Source of the DNA: Anastrepha obliqua
Lineage: Eukaryota; Arthropoda; Insecta; Diptera; Tephritidae
Assembly (NCBI RefSeq): GCF_027943255.1
Contig: NC_072893.1
Location: 128,463,784 to 128,527,783, forward strand
Direction: 5' to 3'
Length of the DNA stretch: 64,000 bases
The notes under the pieces: generated by a model
Database searches by the model: none
The model's input: the letters and a program-made list of their open reading frames with translations, nothing else
Told to the model about the DNA's origin: nothing
In this document: in pieces, positions 46,503 through 60,275 of the stretch
Layout of the letters: every line of letters starts with the position of its first letter
Position numbering within the stretch: the first letter of the stretch is position 1
Translations under genes and position numbers: made by a program

Positions 46503-47345
46503 TAGATGAAATAAAATTAATATAAATTTAATTAAATTAAATAATTTTTTTTTTAATCGATTTTTCAATGTTCAAGAACTTATGTTCTAAATACAGGCTA
46601 TAAACATCAATAAAGTTGAATTAATATACATAAAATGAATTCACAAGCATGTTACAAATTTGTTATCCAGAATTTTTCACTGTTCAGTTTTAAATGTAAA
46701 TCATAGCGATCGATTTTCCACAAAAAACATGAAGCAAACATTTTTATGCAATATGGTATGCGCATCTCAACAGTATTTAGTATGAAGTCATCGTAGTCAT
46801 TAGCAACCAAGGTGGATTTCTAATAGCCATCAATATTCTATGAGGATATAGAATTGCCTATGTAAAAATTGCAAATTAAAAATATGACACAAATACAATT
46901 GAGCTCAATATTACATACATTACTTTCTGCACGCAATGAGACTTTAATTTTGCCCTTGTTTCGAAGTTTTTTGCGTTATGTTTCTCTGTTTTAAACATTT
47001 TCGCGCCCCAACTTCACTCTCTACATTCAATTTCACCTTATGCATGCCCTTGAAAAATTCTGAAATATGTATGTATTAATAATTAAAATACCGCAAACTC
47101 AAATGATTTCTTTCATATCCACAAGAACTTACAATTCACACATAATAAATCCACACTGCATATATGCTACATACGAAATCTTCAATAAACTGTAGGAAAT
47201 GTGGCGACTTTTTATTTTGTGACTATTTCCAGCGTACGTTTCACAAGCAAATCACACTAAAAATGAACAGCTGATTTTGACGTGATGCTTGGACCAAATG
47301 CAACAACAAATACATGTAGGGTTTTACTTATAGTGTATGTGGTTG
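46503..47345. other. Intergenic, no feature seen
   Basis: AT-rich sequence with no coding region. The part near 47200-47345 may be the interior of the miniature element whose right end follows. Confidence 0.45.
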
Positions 47346-47403
47346 CTGTCACCTATAATAAATTCGCCTTGGTCTCGTGCCATCACCTTTAATAAATGCG
47401 CCT
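47346..47403 (-). repeat. Right end(s) of the miniature inverted-repeat family
   Basis: The string GGTCTCGTGCCATCACCTTT followed by AATAAATGCGCCTT matches the right end of the element at 16656-16849. It is preceded by a degenerate second end (CACCTATAATAAATTCGCCTT). This suggests two overlapping or nested insertions of the family about 200 bases upstream of the zinc-finger gene. Confidence 0.5.
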
Positions 47404-47611
47404 TGTGTAAATTCTTGTAGGGCAAATGCAACCCTGATCAAATTCTACAGCTGTATTTGGGTCCACTTGTCATCGTAAATATTTTGTCATTATTTTCTAT
47501 TTTGGAAAACAAATATATATACATTTATATAGCACACCGAACTGCATGTATTGGCTGCTGGGTAGAAAGTGTTAAACTAATTTTTAAATTCCTGTAAGCT
47601 CGCGTTCAGAT

Positions 47612-49831
<2,220 letters not shown>

Positions 49832-50239
49832 CAAGAGCAACTGCAAATGATGGTAACAGTGTAAACAGTGCAATTTGACGTGTAAAGTAATTTAAAAAAA
49901 TGGCAAAGTATTAGGTAAAGGAATTTTAATTCCAAAATAAGTTTTTAGCGTTAGGTTAAATTTTTAGCATTCAAATAATAATGCTAAAGTCAAAAAGGGT
50001 TACATTAACTTTTTATTTTTACAAATTGTTATTAATAGGTTTAAATATTTTTTTATTAATTAGATGGACCTTATATACAATTTACGTATGCAAAATTCTA
50101 TAAAATAGTAGTTTATACCTAAATATATAATATTTTAATCAAATCAATGATAAAAGAAAGAAAAAGAAAAAACGGGCGTTTTATATTTTTAAATAATAAG
50201 AAACTAGGGAAAATTGGTGCACATCAAATCTAATCATCT
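49832..50239. other. 3' region of the ZAD gene, AT-rich
   Basis: No coding sequence. It probably contains the 3' untranslated region of the ZAD gene. I see no perfect AATAAA close to the stop. Confidence 0.45.
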
Positions 50240-50424
50240 AATGGCCCCTATTATGAGTTGCATTCGATCTTCGATATTCGTTGGTTGTCGAAGATCGAAA
50301 ATCGAATGTCAATTTGGTATTATGAGCGGTGCAACGCTGTCGAAATTTTCGTTGTTTACCGAATTTAGAGTCGAATGCAATTTTGCTTTCGATTGTGTAG
50401 CGTATTGTGGGAAAACTTGTTAAA

Positions 50425-50781
50425 ATGTAAGTTTTTTGCTATAATTTATTGTTTTATAGTAACCAAATAATAAATATATACTAATTTTGTTAATTTTATG
50501 CAGGTCGAAAGTCGTGAGTACCAAACAGCAATTAGAAAGGCTAGTTGCATTAATGGAAGAGAATACACAATTCGCAAAAGGGATTTCCACCAAAGTACAA
50601 GCAGCAAAAAAATGGGAGGAATTTACAACGGAGCTGAATTGCTTGGGACCACCAGTTAGAGCGGCAGCAAAATGGATTAAATTAATAATGGTTTTTTTTG
50701 TGATGTTTATAGAAATACATTTTTATTTTCCCTTGGTAGGTATGGGCTGAAATACGTAGAGGAACTGAAATACATATTTTT
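50425..50781 (+). pseudogene. Harbinger Myb/SANT-like (zeste-type) protein, partial
   Basis: An intron appears to split the start codon: AT at 50425-50426, donor GTAAGT, acceptor CAG at 50501-50503, then G TCG AAA. This gives MSKVVSTKQQLERLVALMEE, then KKWEEFTTELNCLGPPVR and AAAKWIK, the zeste-like Myb/SANT domain that Harbinger elements encode to bring the transposase to DNA and nucleus. A possible second intron joins at 50735 to VWAEIRRG, and a stop follows soon after. The predicted protein ends just past the domain, so it is probably truncated. Confidence 0.6.
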
Positions 50782-50889
50782 TCGAATGACGAATAATAGA
50801 ATAAAGAAAATTTATAACAAAAATAAAACAGAAACTGTGGCGAAAGGTTTCTATTTAATACTTTTTCTATAATATTCTAAGAATTTCAT

Positions 50890-51120
50890 TTCTTATCTTT
50901 TCTGCTTCTCCGTTATTTGGCTCCACTTCAATATCTTCAGCATCATCGTTGAGGGTCTCATCGGATAACTCTTCATCCGGAAGTTGAACATTATAAAACA
51001 AGCAAATGTTGTGCAAAGCTGCACACACATTAATAATTTGTGTTGCTTTTTTTGGATAATAGTGAAGAGCTCTTGGCTCGGGTGCACTGCTGCAACTGGT
51101 TTTCTGTACTGGACAGTAGG
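50890..51120 (-). pseudogene. Harbinger DDE transposase, C-terminal remnant
   Basis: On the minus strand the frame reads YYPKKATQIINVCAALHNIC, then LFYNVQLPDEELSDETLNDD. This matches the conserved C-terminal stretch of Harbinger/HARBI1-type transposases (ACAVLHNIC). The catalytic core upstream is missing. Confidence 0.65.
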
Positions 51121-51706
51121 TTCATAAACGCCTCTTTAGATAATCTAAAGTTCTTTAAAAAACTGTAAGGAAATTTCTGTAATATTAAGTACATCAACAC
51201 ATTTTGAAAATACTAAACTTACTCAGTGGAAGCCATTTCAAGGGGGTTGGATGCGCCCCTCAGCTGTTTTCTACATCTAGCTAGTTCCACTAATCTTTCA
51301 TCGAGCGATGAATCGTCCAACCACCACTCCGTTGTACTTATTTTCACAAAAAATACTTTTTAACTTTTAAAATTGTTGTTAGCAAAGAATTTCAACACAA
51401 TCGGTTTTTCTTTTATTTTGATTTGCTGTATCAGCTGAGAAAAATTATCTATTGTAAATGCGTCGAGCGATCGAAATTCACAATAGTCCTATTCTTCAAC
51501 GAATAAGCACCATAATACCAAATGAAAATTCGTTCGATCAGCACTTTCGACTATAGTCGAAGATCGAATGTTGCTCATAATAAGGGCCAATGTTTAAATA
51601 TTAACTACATTCGCAATTTTTAATCTATCATTCTTTGAATAAGCAAAGCGCACAATGCAAAATACTAGAAATAGAATTTCCTTTAATTTTTCTTTTACTT
51701 GTGCTC

Positions 51707-52953
51707 TTAAGATCCCGTAGAGCGTTTGTCTGCTAAGCTAATCCAATCTGGTACACGATTAGTTTTCACGTATGCCTCTTTAGTAAGCGAATGAGTTTGT
51801 ATAAGGTCAGTGCCGCCGCAAAGCGAGCCACCGAGCCAGGCTGTGAAATTCTCCCGACCAATCGTTTTGTGAAATTTGAATTTTATATCGCCACACAATT
51901 TTTTCTTGTACTCTTCATCTTTTTTCGCTAAATACTGCATTTCAGCTCTGAGACGTGATAGTAGTCCCATTATAATAGCACTCCCGCCAACCACAAAAAT
52001 ACTTTCAACTAACGACCGACGCACATCCACTGGACAACTAAGTATAGCGCGTAAAATCAAATGTGGCAGACTATCGCGATCGTTGTTATCTTCGAACATT
52101 ATTTCGAAAGCTGTTTCACGTAAAATTCCAGGAATATTGATAATCTCTTCGCCGTTGATCGGGTACTCTACGCAAGGTGGTGCTTCCGGTGGTTGGTTGT
52201 TACGGTATGACTTGGCACGTTCGAAATTCGTCACAAAACAAGTACGCACCTTAATATCTTCCAATACAGATTCAGTGAGGTATTTTTCCTTAACTCCGGC
52301 TTCCAAGAGTTGCCGCTTGATCTCCGCATGTACCGCGCGTCCCCCATACTCTTGGTCTTGGAATGCTTGCATTATTTGCACGCGACAGTAAACAGGCATC
52401 ACAGTAGTTTCAGTGTAGCCAATATCAACCACAACGCCTGTAGGTACAGCAAGCGTGGCTAGTGCAATCATATGCAAGGGCACAAACATGATAGATGACA
52501 CTTCAAAGTGGCGAAATAGAACACGCGCGAGGGTCTCACGAATTACTGTTTGACCAAGCACATTCTCAACAATTACAATTTTGCGCTCCTTGGGAATTAC
52601 AAGCAGATGCCTGAGGAGGCAATAAAATAATTTTGAAGAAATCTCTTTCAATCATTTTGTGCGCACTTACTTAAAGAAAATCACTTGCAAGAAATCCACA
52701 AATTGGTCATATAGGTCATCGGTGTTTTCGTATTCCAACAAACCTTTCGTTAGACCATTGGTAGAGAGAATTACTTCCGAGGGTATAATTTTACGTGGGT
52801 AAGCCTCTGCTGCAAATCCGAGCCTGGAGAAAGAAAATATGACGTCATCGATAATGTTCAAAAGGAGCCTATATTTCCATACTTTGTATATGCAGTTCCA
52901 ATGTCCAGAACTACAGGTGGTTTCTCCTGCATTACTGTTTCGTACAGCGGCAT
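51707..52953 (-). CDS. Arp10: Actin-related protein 10 (dynactin Arp11/ACTR10)
   Basis: Three coding exons on the minus strand, 52953-52883, 52823-52671 and 52610-51707, join in frame to 375 residues. Arp10 sits with Arp1 at the pointed end of the dynactin filament and helps link cytoplasmic dynein to membranes. The actin fold is visible: first phosphate loop LDIGTAYTKLGFAAEAYPRK near residues 17-36, KERKIVIVENVLG, the second loop VVVDIGYTETTVMPVY near 132-147, and later FVVGGSAIIMGL and AWLGGSL. The length is somewhat shorter than human ACTR10 (417) and close to fly forms. The first ATG (MPLYETVMQEKPPVV) fits the family start. No damage is seen. Confidence 0.9.
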
Positions 52954-54406
52954 TCTTTAATTGAATACTAAACAAAATTGAGCAAATCACGACAGTAAAT
53001 ATTGATCAAAAACAAGACGAATTCATTCAAGGTGATGGTACTAGAGCATCTGAATTCGCAATTTTGTGTCTTTGTCATTACACTCAGCTGTTATAGTCCC
53101 CTTGTATAGACTCGCCTTGCCACCAGCTTTAGATATTCGTTTTATCCAAAAATGCTTATAAAGGGTGATCAATATATTCGGAGGCTTGCCATTGCCTTAC
53201 AGACAAACATACCTTTGTTTGACTTAATATTGTCCGTTGCGTATACCACTCATTGCTTCAGCAATTTGTAAGTCAGCATTTATTTTTGTTTTTTTTTTTT
53301 TAGCATAAAAAAACTTTCAATAGTACGTATTTTTTCTTACGTGCGTATATTTTCAAAAACTACATAAATGGGAAATCCAAAAAATTCAAAAAAGCTGTAT
53401 ATGATGAATAATTAGTTCTCATTTTATCCCCAACGAAGGGAATTAAATTACGAAGAGGACGTTTGGATCATTATATCTTAATGGTTCTAATAAATACGGA
53501 AAATCAATTCCACTACTAAGGATTTTATAAGTAAAAGAAAGGCTTAAGATAGACCCACGATTCCCAAAAGATTTATGACCGAAAGACTAGTTAAAGAGAA
53601 AAGCAAATTTAAAAAATTACTGAAAAAATCCTTTAAAGTATCTGCGTTAAGAGAAAGAAAAACACCTTCTGCCGCCACCCAATTGTTGTTTGAAATTTGA
53701 AATTTTTGAAAATGAAAGAGTAAGTTTGACAAGTATTTTTGCGCTTATGCAGACAGTTTGCCAAACGTACTTTTTTATTTCCTTAAAAACTAAAGCGCAA
53801 GCAAAGAAAAGACCTTGGACCATAGAGGTGTAAGCAACGTGCAATACTAGGGCAAATAAGAATACGTTCATGCTGTAAAAATCGTAATAATGTTACTTTT
53901 CTGAGATTGTATCACACAGAGTTTCTGCAATAATACCACTGCGAAATCGAAATGGGCGAATTGTAATAATCATAAAACAACAAAACAATATATTGCTGAA
54001 TTTACTGTTCGTCCTCCATTTTCATTTTCCGTAATGTCGTTATTCTGTCAAAGTTTTCCTATGAAATATACCGTTCTATCATGCACTACACAAAGAGGAA
54101 TTTTTAGTTTGATTGACAAACCACTGACGTAGTGTAGTTGGCTTCTAATGTGGTAAGCGAAAAGCCCAATGAAAGCAAGGCGCAGAGGGTAGGATACCTG
54201 TCAAAAATATAGGAAGAAGAAAGTGTTTTACCGTACTTCTGTACATTCACTTCATTCTTTTATTCTCTTTTTATTGACAGTTCTACTGAAAAAAATGTTT
54301 TTTCGTTTGTGAATAGATTTGCCTTTGCAATAATTTGGTGTATTTTAGAAAAAGTGAAAAAATAGGTAATTTAATAGAACAATAAAATATACAGGAACTT
54401 ACCAAA
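52954..54406. other. Divergent intergenic region, no further gene seen
   Basis: About 1.45 kb between the Arp10 and CWF19L2 start codons. It must contain both promoters. The open frames at 53544-53871 (-) have hydrophobic runs but no supporting splice sites or motifs, and I do not call them genes. Confidence 0.5.
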
Positions 54407-57400
54407 ATGGATTTTATAAAATTTGAAAGCGCGCGAGACAAAGAGAGGATACGTCAACAACTTCGTGAGGCGCGAGATAAAATGCTGGATCAGGTAGGCG
54501 GTCTCGGAACATACATAGCTATAACTAAAAAATAAGGAAAACTAAATAAAAAATAAATTAACAAGTTTAAATAATAACATAATAGTCGCACTTGGTTAAA
54601 AATAAAATTGGAAATATCAACAACTCTTGTTTTACCAGCGCGCACTACTGCCAATGGTGCTATCACTCTCATTGGTAGTCGGTTCTTCTTTACCGGAGCA
54701 ACTTGGACTCATGTATATCCAGCCAAGGACTGCCCCCAAATGAGAAGACTAATTATTGTTGCTATTTTGGCTTTCCATATAAATTAAAGCATATATTAGT
54801 GCATATTAGCGTCTCCTAACCCCGGAAAAAACGAATTAATGGGCATGGTTCACATTTTTGAGCTGATATTAAAGCTATTAACATTTCTTGTGCAAGAATA
54901 TTATGGAAGCAAGAGGGGGAAAGTAGAATTTTTAAAATTTTAAAAGTTCTATTTAGTAAAGTGTTGGACCGGTTTTAACGAAATTAATATCATTCCACAG
55001 GGAGTTAAAGTGCCTTTCGCTGGATATATATTATTGTATATACTATATATTTAATATCTGTATTAACAAATTATAATTAGATTGTATTAGCTCAAGCTTG
55101 TAATTAATAATTCTCTCTTCCTAAAAAGGCCAAGTTGCGTAGAGAGGAAAGGTTGCAACGAGAAGCGGCACAGGAGCCAAGAGGCGAGACAAATCGGAGA
55201 TTCAACGAACCAAAAGGATCAAAAAAGAAAAGGAAGGTTAAAGCAAAAAAATCGAAGAGCAAAGGCAAGCATATCAAGAAGCGAAAGAAGTACACGTCTT
55301 CGGAATCGGACCCAGATACCTCAGAGATAGACAGTGATGATAGTTCATCTGATGATGAACCGGTTGGCTCCTCCAAGAAAAAGAAGAAGAGAGAGAAGAA
55401 AAAGGAATACTCATCTTCGGGATCAGACACATGGGATATGCCAAGTGATGATAGTTCATCTGAAGATGAGAAAGAAGCATCAAGCAAATCAACTTCAAAA
55501 AAGCAGAAAAAAAGTAAAGAAAGTACATCAACATCTACTTCAGGTTCGGACTCATCGGATTCTGACAGTAGCTCCAAAAGGTCGTTCGCGCGCTGTAAAT
55601 CAAAAATGAAGCTTAAACGCCACACCGAATTTGAAGGTTCGCCAAAGGATTGTCAGCCAATACCAATTGACAGCGTTCCAGAGCGTGACAGCTGGATGAC
55701 ACAACCATTGCCGCTGAGTAGATATTGCAAGGGAGTTGAAGAAAAGCGATCCTCTAAGGAACAAAATTACGAAGTTTATGACCCCTCTAAAAGTACGCGC
55801 GAGTTAAATCCATACTGGAAAACGACGGGCACAGGCCTGCCAGATTTTAAAAAGCCCTCCGAAGACCATGATGATGACAGTGATGATGAACGGTTAGCCA
55901 ACGCCTTTATTTCAACTTCAGAGAAGGTTGATAGAAGTGGTGTATCGAAAAACTGGCGAAAGGCGGACAAGAAAGAAACCGCCTCTTTGTCCATTTACGG
56001 CTCAGAGAGCAGTGACGGCGAAGAAGTGAAAGCAGAAAAATCATCGTTGGTTAGTAGTTTCTTCACTGATCAACAAATGAATGAGCTAGGCGCGAAGTTG
56101 GTGAAAGCCGAAATTATGGGCAATGACGAATTGGCGGCAAAGCTCAAGCTGGAATTGGAGAATGCACGAAAGAATCGTGCAGCTTTCATAGAGGGAAAAC
56201 TTGCTCAATCTACAGCAGGGAGCAGTAAATCTATAAAGAAGTCTGCAAGAAGAGAAAGGGAAGATGAGCATGTGCTGCTCACGCATACTGATGAACGTGG
56301 AAATGTTCGCCCGCTAGCAAAGGCATCACGAACTATAGATGAGCGTGATTTATACGGTGGCCGTAATGCGCGCAGAAAGCAAAAACGTCTGGAGACGCAT
56401 GCAGATGGCGAGCGCATGCGCTACTTCCCAGATGATGACAAATACGATATCAAGCAAATGGTAAAAGTATATATAATATAATTAAATGTAATTTTTTTTT
56501 GTGTAATATGTCAGTTATTTTTATGCTAACAGTTTGAGCGTGAGAAGTATACTAGCGCAAGCGATGCAAATTTGGAGTTTGCCAAAATCGCTGGTAAACA
56601 TAAGAACCCTAATGATAATCTAGACGACATATTCGCCGATGAAGTGCGGAAGGATATTCCCCAATCGTCTACTGACCGAAAAGAAATGCAACGCGCCATT
56701 ACAGAACATCAACGGCTCACTGAGCAATTGGATAACTGCAGGTTTTGCTTCGAATCGCAAAAAATGGATAAAAGCCTGCTCATATCTATGGGTAAACAAG
56801 TTTATCTCGCTTTGCCATGGCATATTGGCATGCAACCGGGTCATTGCATAATTAGTACAACACAGCACAACAGTTGCTGCACTCAATTGGACGAGGATAC
56901 CTGGTCGGAGGTGAACGATTTTTTCAAGGCACTTACGCGAATGTTTGCTGCACAGAAAAAGGATGTGGTGTTCTTTGAAATCGCCAGTCGTCTGTCTCGC
57001 CGACCTCATCTCAGTATACATTGTGTACCCATACCAGATGAACAGGCTGAAATGGCGCCATTCTACTTTAAGAAAGCCGTCGAAGAATCGGAACTTGAGT
57101 GGAGCGTTAACAAGCAGTTAATATCTTTGGGTCGCGATGGTAAAGGACTACGGAACTGTATACCCAAAGGGCTACCTTACTTTTGGGTAAATTTTGGCAT
57201 GGGCATCGGATTTGCGCACGTTATTGAGGATGAAGATCGATTCCCACCTAATTTTGCACTGGTAAGGAATTCACTTTTTATCAGTTTAGATACTAAAATG
57301 AATAACAAGCGGTCAATTGGGATATCTAAGAGAAGGTTTAGACGTGGTAAAAGGAAAAGAAGAGGAAATGCTTCATAGGTCTTATTTACAGTATTTACAG

Positions 57401-57554
57401 TGAAAATTAAACAAGTCTTTGTTTTCAGGAAATTATTGGTGGCATGTTGGAATTGGATGCCAGGAAATGGCGTAGACCACAAAAAGAACAAAATAGTATT
57501 GCAAAAGCTAATATGTTTGCTGGCTGGTGGAAAAAATTTGATTGCACTAAATAA
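54407..57554 (+). CDS. CWF19-like protein 2 (spliceosome recycling factor)
   Basis: Four coding exons, 54407-54493, 55129-56460, 56533-57261 and 57429-57554, join in frame to 757 residues. CWF19L2/Drn1-type proteins bind the intron-lariat spliceosome and act with the lariat debranching enzyme. The N-terminus is a charged helix (MDFIKFESARDKERIRQQLR). Long Lys/Ser/Asp-rich disordered tracts follow (about 50-200, with SSDSDSSSK). A conserved segment around ELNPYWKTTGTGLPDF and DIKQMFEREKY comes next. The C-terminal CwfJ pair of domains starts at C542/C545 (NCRFCFES), with PGHCIIST near 576, the HIT-like H632/H636 in RPHLSIHCVPIP, and the final FWVNFGMGIGFAHVIE and KWRRPQKEQ. No frame damage is visible. 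A 635-base first intron contains no clear repeat. Confidence 0.92.
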
Positions 57555-57640
57555 ATTAAAACAAGTTTAAAACAATTAAGGGTCATATAAGGATATGAAA
57601 CATTTCTTTTTTTGCAGATAATATACATCCATGGCTTAAT

Positions 57641-57646
57641 AATAAA
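57641..57646 (+). promoter_or_regulatory. Poly(A) signal of the CWF19L2 gene
   Basis: AATAAA 87 bases after the stop codon at 57552-57554, the best placed signal for this gene. Confidence 0.55.
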
Positions 57647-57680
57647 AGATTCTGTATTCAGTGACAACTAAAATTTCATT

Positions 57681-57790
57681 AGGGGGCGTCCATAAATTAC
57701 GTGAGATGTTTAAGGGGGGAGGGGGTCGAGTCAAATCTCATCTAATCTCACGTTGGAGAGAGGGGGGGGTCTCGGCAAATATCACGCAAT
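57681..57790 (+). repeat. Possible transposon end (GGGGGCGTCCATAAATTACG)
   Basis: The segment starts GGGGGCGTCCATAAATTACG and has GTGAGA with G-rich runs, then a partly matching second half (TCTCACGTTGGAGAGAGGGG). This looks like a terminal or subterminal repeat of a DNA transposon. It sits about 180 bases upstream of the orphan gene at 57973 and may be the left end of the element that carries it. I do not find a matching inverted end on the right. Confidence 0.35.
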
Positions 57791-57972
57791 TTTTTTTCTG
57801 ATTGAAACAAAAAAAAATTTAACTATTTTGGTCCATTATCCAGATTGTACACGCTTAAGATTTAATCTTAAGCGTAATCGCAGTATGATTAAGATCATTC
57901 ACTAATTCGTTCGACGTTATACATTACATTACCACCATATTTGTTTTATACCAAATATCTCAATTTAATCGC

Positions 57973-58755
57973 ATGGCTCCACTCAGTCGAGAGCTAACAG
58001 GCGTTGTTCTTCCCCATGATTCTTTTAGGACACATCTTCACTCCAGCGGCAGAACATTAGACGAAAGTCTGGAAAAGCATAATTTCAAAAAGGCAGGAGA
58101 TATTTTGGCTGAAATATGGTCTGCAGTGTGCATTGACGGGCACAAAGTAGTCGCTAAATATATAGACCCGAATAATGACACTTTCAGCGTTCCAGACCTG
58201 CCTGCCGAAGAATGGTACACTGAGCACGTTAGAGAGAGCCAATATTTACTCCAGTACAGTTGATTCATATCAAATTTTGATGCGTGCCTATTTTATTTTT
58301 TTTTTTAGTTTTTTAACGAGCGCGAATGTTAACAAATTTTTATTAAGAGTTACAAAGGGAAATTGTTTTTAATTTTTTTTAGGTTGTGAAATGCGATGAC
58401 CAGAAGTGCTGCAGCCCACGCCGGAGTAATCTGCTTATGATTCTTCACGACCGTTTTCTGCCACCTCCACACCCTATCACTCAGGTTGATGCACGTTTGA
58501 CAATTCTGGACTTTAAAGAACATGACGGAAAGTCATTTGCTCCATTTCTAATACGCGTACCGATTCAACCGCTGAATGCCTTCGTCAGCACGGCTTATGA
58601 TTCTCTATTGCCCAAGTATACGTGGCGGCTTAGAGTGGCTAGATCAGAACGAAGTTGAAGGAGCAGATGATTTTACTGAAAATCATATGGACATGTTGGT
58701 CCCAATAGTCTCTCTTGAAACCGCGCATGATTCTCCATGGACTGAATTAGAGTAG
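57973..58755 (+). CDS. Spliced orphan gene of mobile-element type, 3' part frameshifted
   Basis: Exon 1 is 57973-58253 and exon 2 starts at 58383 after an intact GT-AG intron that keeps the frame (YLLQ then VVKCDDQKCCSPRRSN). The first part contains SSGRTLDESLEKHNFKKAGD and ILAEIWSAVCIDGHKVVAKY. The second has a Cys-rich stretch (KCDDQKCCSPRR) followed by MILHDRFLPPPHP. I recall similar KC.D..CC.P.R...RFLPPP proteins scattered in insect genomes, with no function known and probably linked to mobile elements. In the main frame the protein ends at 58658. Sequence after about 58620 continues in another frame (GGLEWLDQNEVEGADDFTEN) to a stop at 58755, suggesting a one-base change or a missed splice. 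Confidence 0.5.
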
Positions 58756-59320
58756 ATATTCTTTTTTTTTAATCGCAGTAGTTACGATTTAAATCTTCTA
58801 TTGTTAAATTTTTATTACACTTATAACTCTCAGCAATATTGATTACTAGTCTTATCTAGTCGTAAATAAAAGCATGATCGCCCTCTGCGAAAATGATAGT
58901 AGAAAAGTAGGAGAAATTGTACGCAAAGTAAAAAAGTTATATCTCATCTTCATGTAATAAAATATTTTCTGCGTATAGTTTTTTCGTAATAGATTTACCA
59001 TTGCGTATCTCGTTGGATACCCCCTTGGAAACTTTGTCGATCCATGTAAACGAGGGCTGATTGGACACACATTCTCTAATTTGAGCTTTAAGACAATATG
59101 GCCGACAACATTTGGACACAATGAGCTCGCTCGGATAATTTCTTCCCTTGGGACGTAAACAAATTGTATGTCTTCTAATGCCCACGTCTTCTGGCAAAAG
59201 ACACAACTTGTTCTTGGCATAATAAGACCATTTAAATATTTCAATAGAAAGTTAGTGTTATAAGAAGCCATACATACATATTTTCCCCATAAATCATCAA
59301 CAAAAAACATGTATTTAGTG
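58756..59320 (-). other. Possible protein remnant, unassigned
   Basis: The minus strand has open frames over 58852-59310 in two phases. One contains GIRRHTICLRPKGRNYPSEL and CCRPYCLKAQIRECVSNQPS, with spaced cysteines. The pattern hints at a decayed mobile-element protein, but I recognise no domain. No start, splice site or terminal repeat can be supported. Confidence 0.25.
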
Positions 59321-59375
59321 TATCAGATATATTTCCTTTATGAAATCTTTTACTAATCTTAAGAAAAAAAAGAGG

Positions 59376-60045
59376 TTGTCTGTAAAGTCGGTTTACTGAC
59401 GATAGTTTAACGTGACAACGTCATAAAAAAATACTGATGTAATGGTTGAAATTTTCAAAACAAAATTTTAATTTTATTTCTTTGATAGATATTTTGTATG
59501 GATATAGAAGAGGAGGTAAATGGAATAAGTCAAGTTACATTTACACAAACGTGAAAAATTACGAAACATTTATCAAATTCATGAAAGATATGTTCAATTT
59601 CGATTGTGCATCAGACGTTAATAAGGCAACAACACTAAGAGGCAACATCATCGATTTGCCTTTTTCAAGACACATTACACTCGAAACACTCCCTTTCATT
59701 TCCTACTTTTTCTATTATCGTCCTATTCTCAACAGAGAAATGGTTCATTACCACGCACACAGGAAGAAGGCATATGCAAATACAAGTATGTGAATTTATA
59801 TACAAATGCGCATATACCTACATATATATGCTCACTGAAGTAGGAGAGAGCCAGATGTCGAACGTTGCCGAACACGGGGTCCAATTGTGCTCTTTGTCGT
59901 TCGTTCCGCGCAATCGCTTGCAGTTCAAGCAAGATAACGACGATTGAGCAAGATAACGACACATTTTTTCGTGCGTGCAGCCGGCTAAATCGAATTATAA
60001 GACGTTATCACGTCAAAAAAAAAAAAACAGTTGGAGATATTACTT
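59376..60045. repeat. Unclassified repeat with endonuclease-like open frame
   Basis: The plus strand frame 59446-59793 contains IIDLPFSRHITLETLPFISY and YYRPILNREMVHYHA. The pattern of an ID..F.R segment followed by SYF.Y.RPI resembles the C-terminal end of endonuclease/exonuclease/phosphatase domains found in some transposon proteins. The upstream part is missing. Around it are GTCGGTTTACTGACGATAGT and, further right, a twice-repeated AGCAAGATAACGACxxA string (about 59929 and 59949) and an A13 run. The left boundary is set only by GTTGTCTGTAAAGTCGG, and I cannot prove terminal repeats. Confidence 0.3.
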
Positions 60046-60275
60046 TTAAATTTTAAAATTAAACCCACTAATGAAAACAAAGCGTCGAGCGTTTAATTGT
60101 GAAAGCACCAGTTGTAAAAATACCTCCAATATCGATGGCACTGGGGCAAGAAAGTGTGTGTGCTTGGTAGTTTCTATTGCTTTCGCTTACGAACAATATT
60201 GCTCACTCTACAACGTTAAATTATTATAGTAGTAATATAAAAATAATAGTAATAAAATGGTAATATAATAGTAGC
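60046..60275. other. AT-rich spacer next to the LINE breakpoint
   Basis: Contains (ATAATAGTA)-like short repeats just before the point where LINE homology begins. No gene is present. Confidence 0.4.

Larger units (their letters stand above)
50243..51588. mobile_element. Internally deleted Harbinger (PIF/Harbinger) transposon
   Basis: The ends are inverted repeats: GGCCCCTATTATGAGTTGCA at left and, on the minus strand, GGCCCTTATTATGAGCAACA at right, both followed by TTCGATCTTCGA. A three-base AAT flanks the unit at 50240-50242 and 51589-51591, as expected for Harbinger. Both typical genes remain in convergent orientation: a Myb/SANT-like protein (+) and the last part of the DDE transposase (-). 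It lies between the convergent ZAD and Arp10 genes, only about 118 bases from the Arp10 stop. Confidence 0.88.

Noticed and set aside
53544..53871. A small secreted or membrane protein on the minus strand
   Set aside because: Two overlapping frames have hydrophobic starts but conflict with each other. There is no splice, poly(A) or homology support.
55104..55625. 173-codon minus-strand frame
   Set aside because: Antisense to the Lys/Ser-rich part of the CWF19L2 exon; composition explains it.
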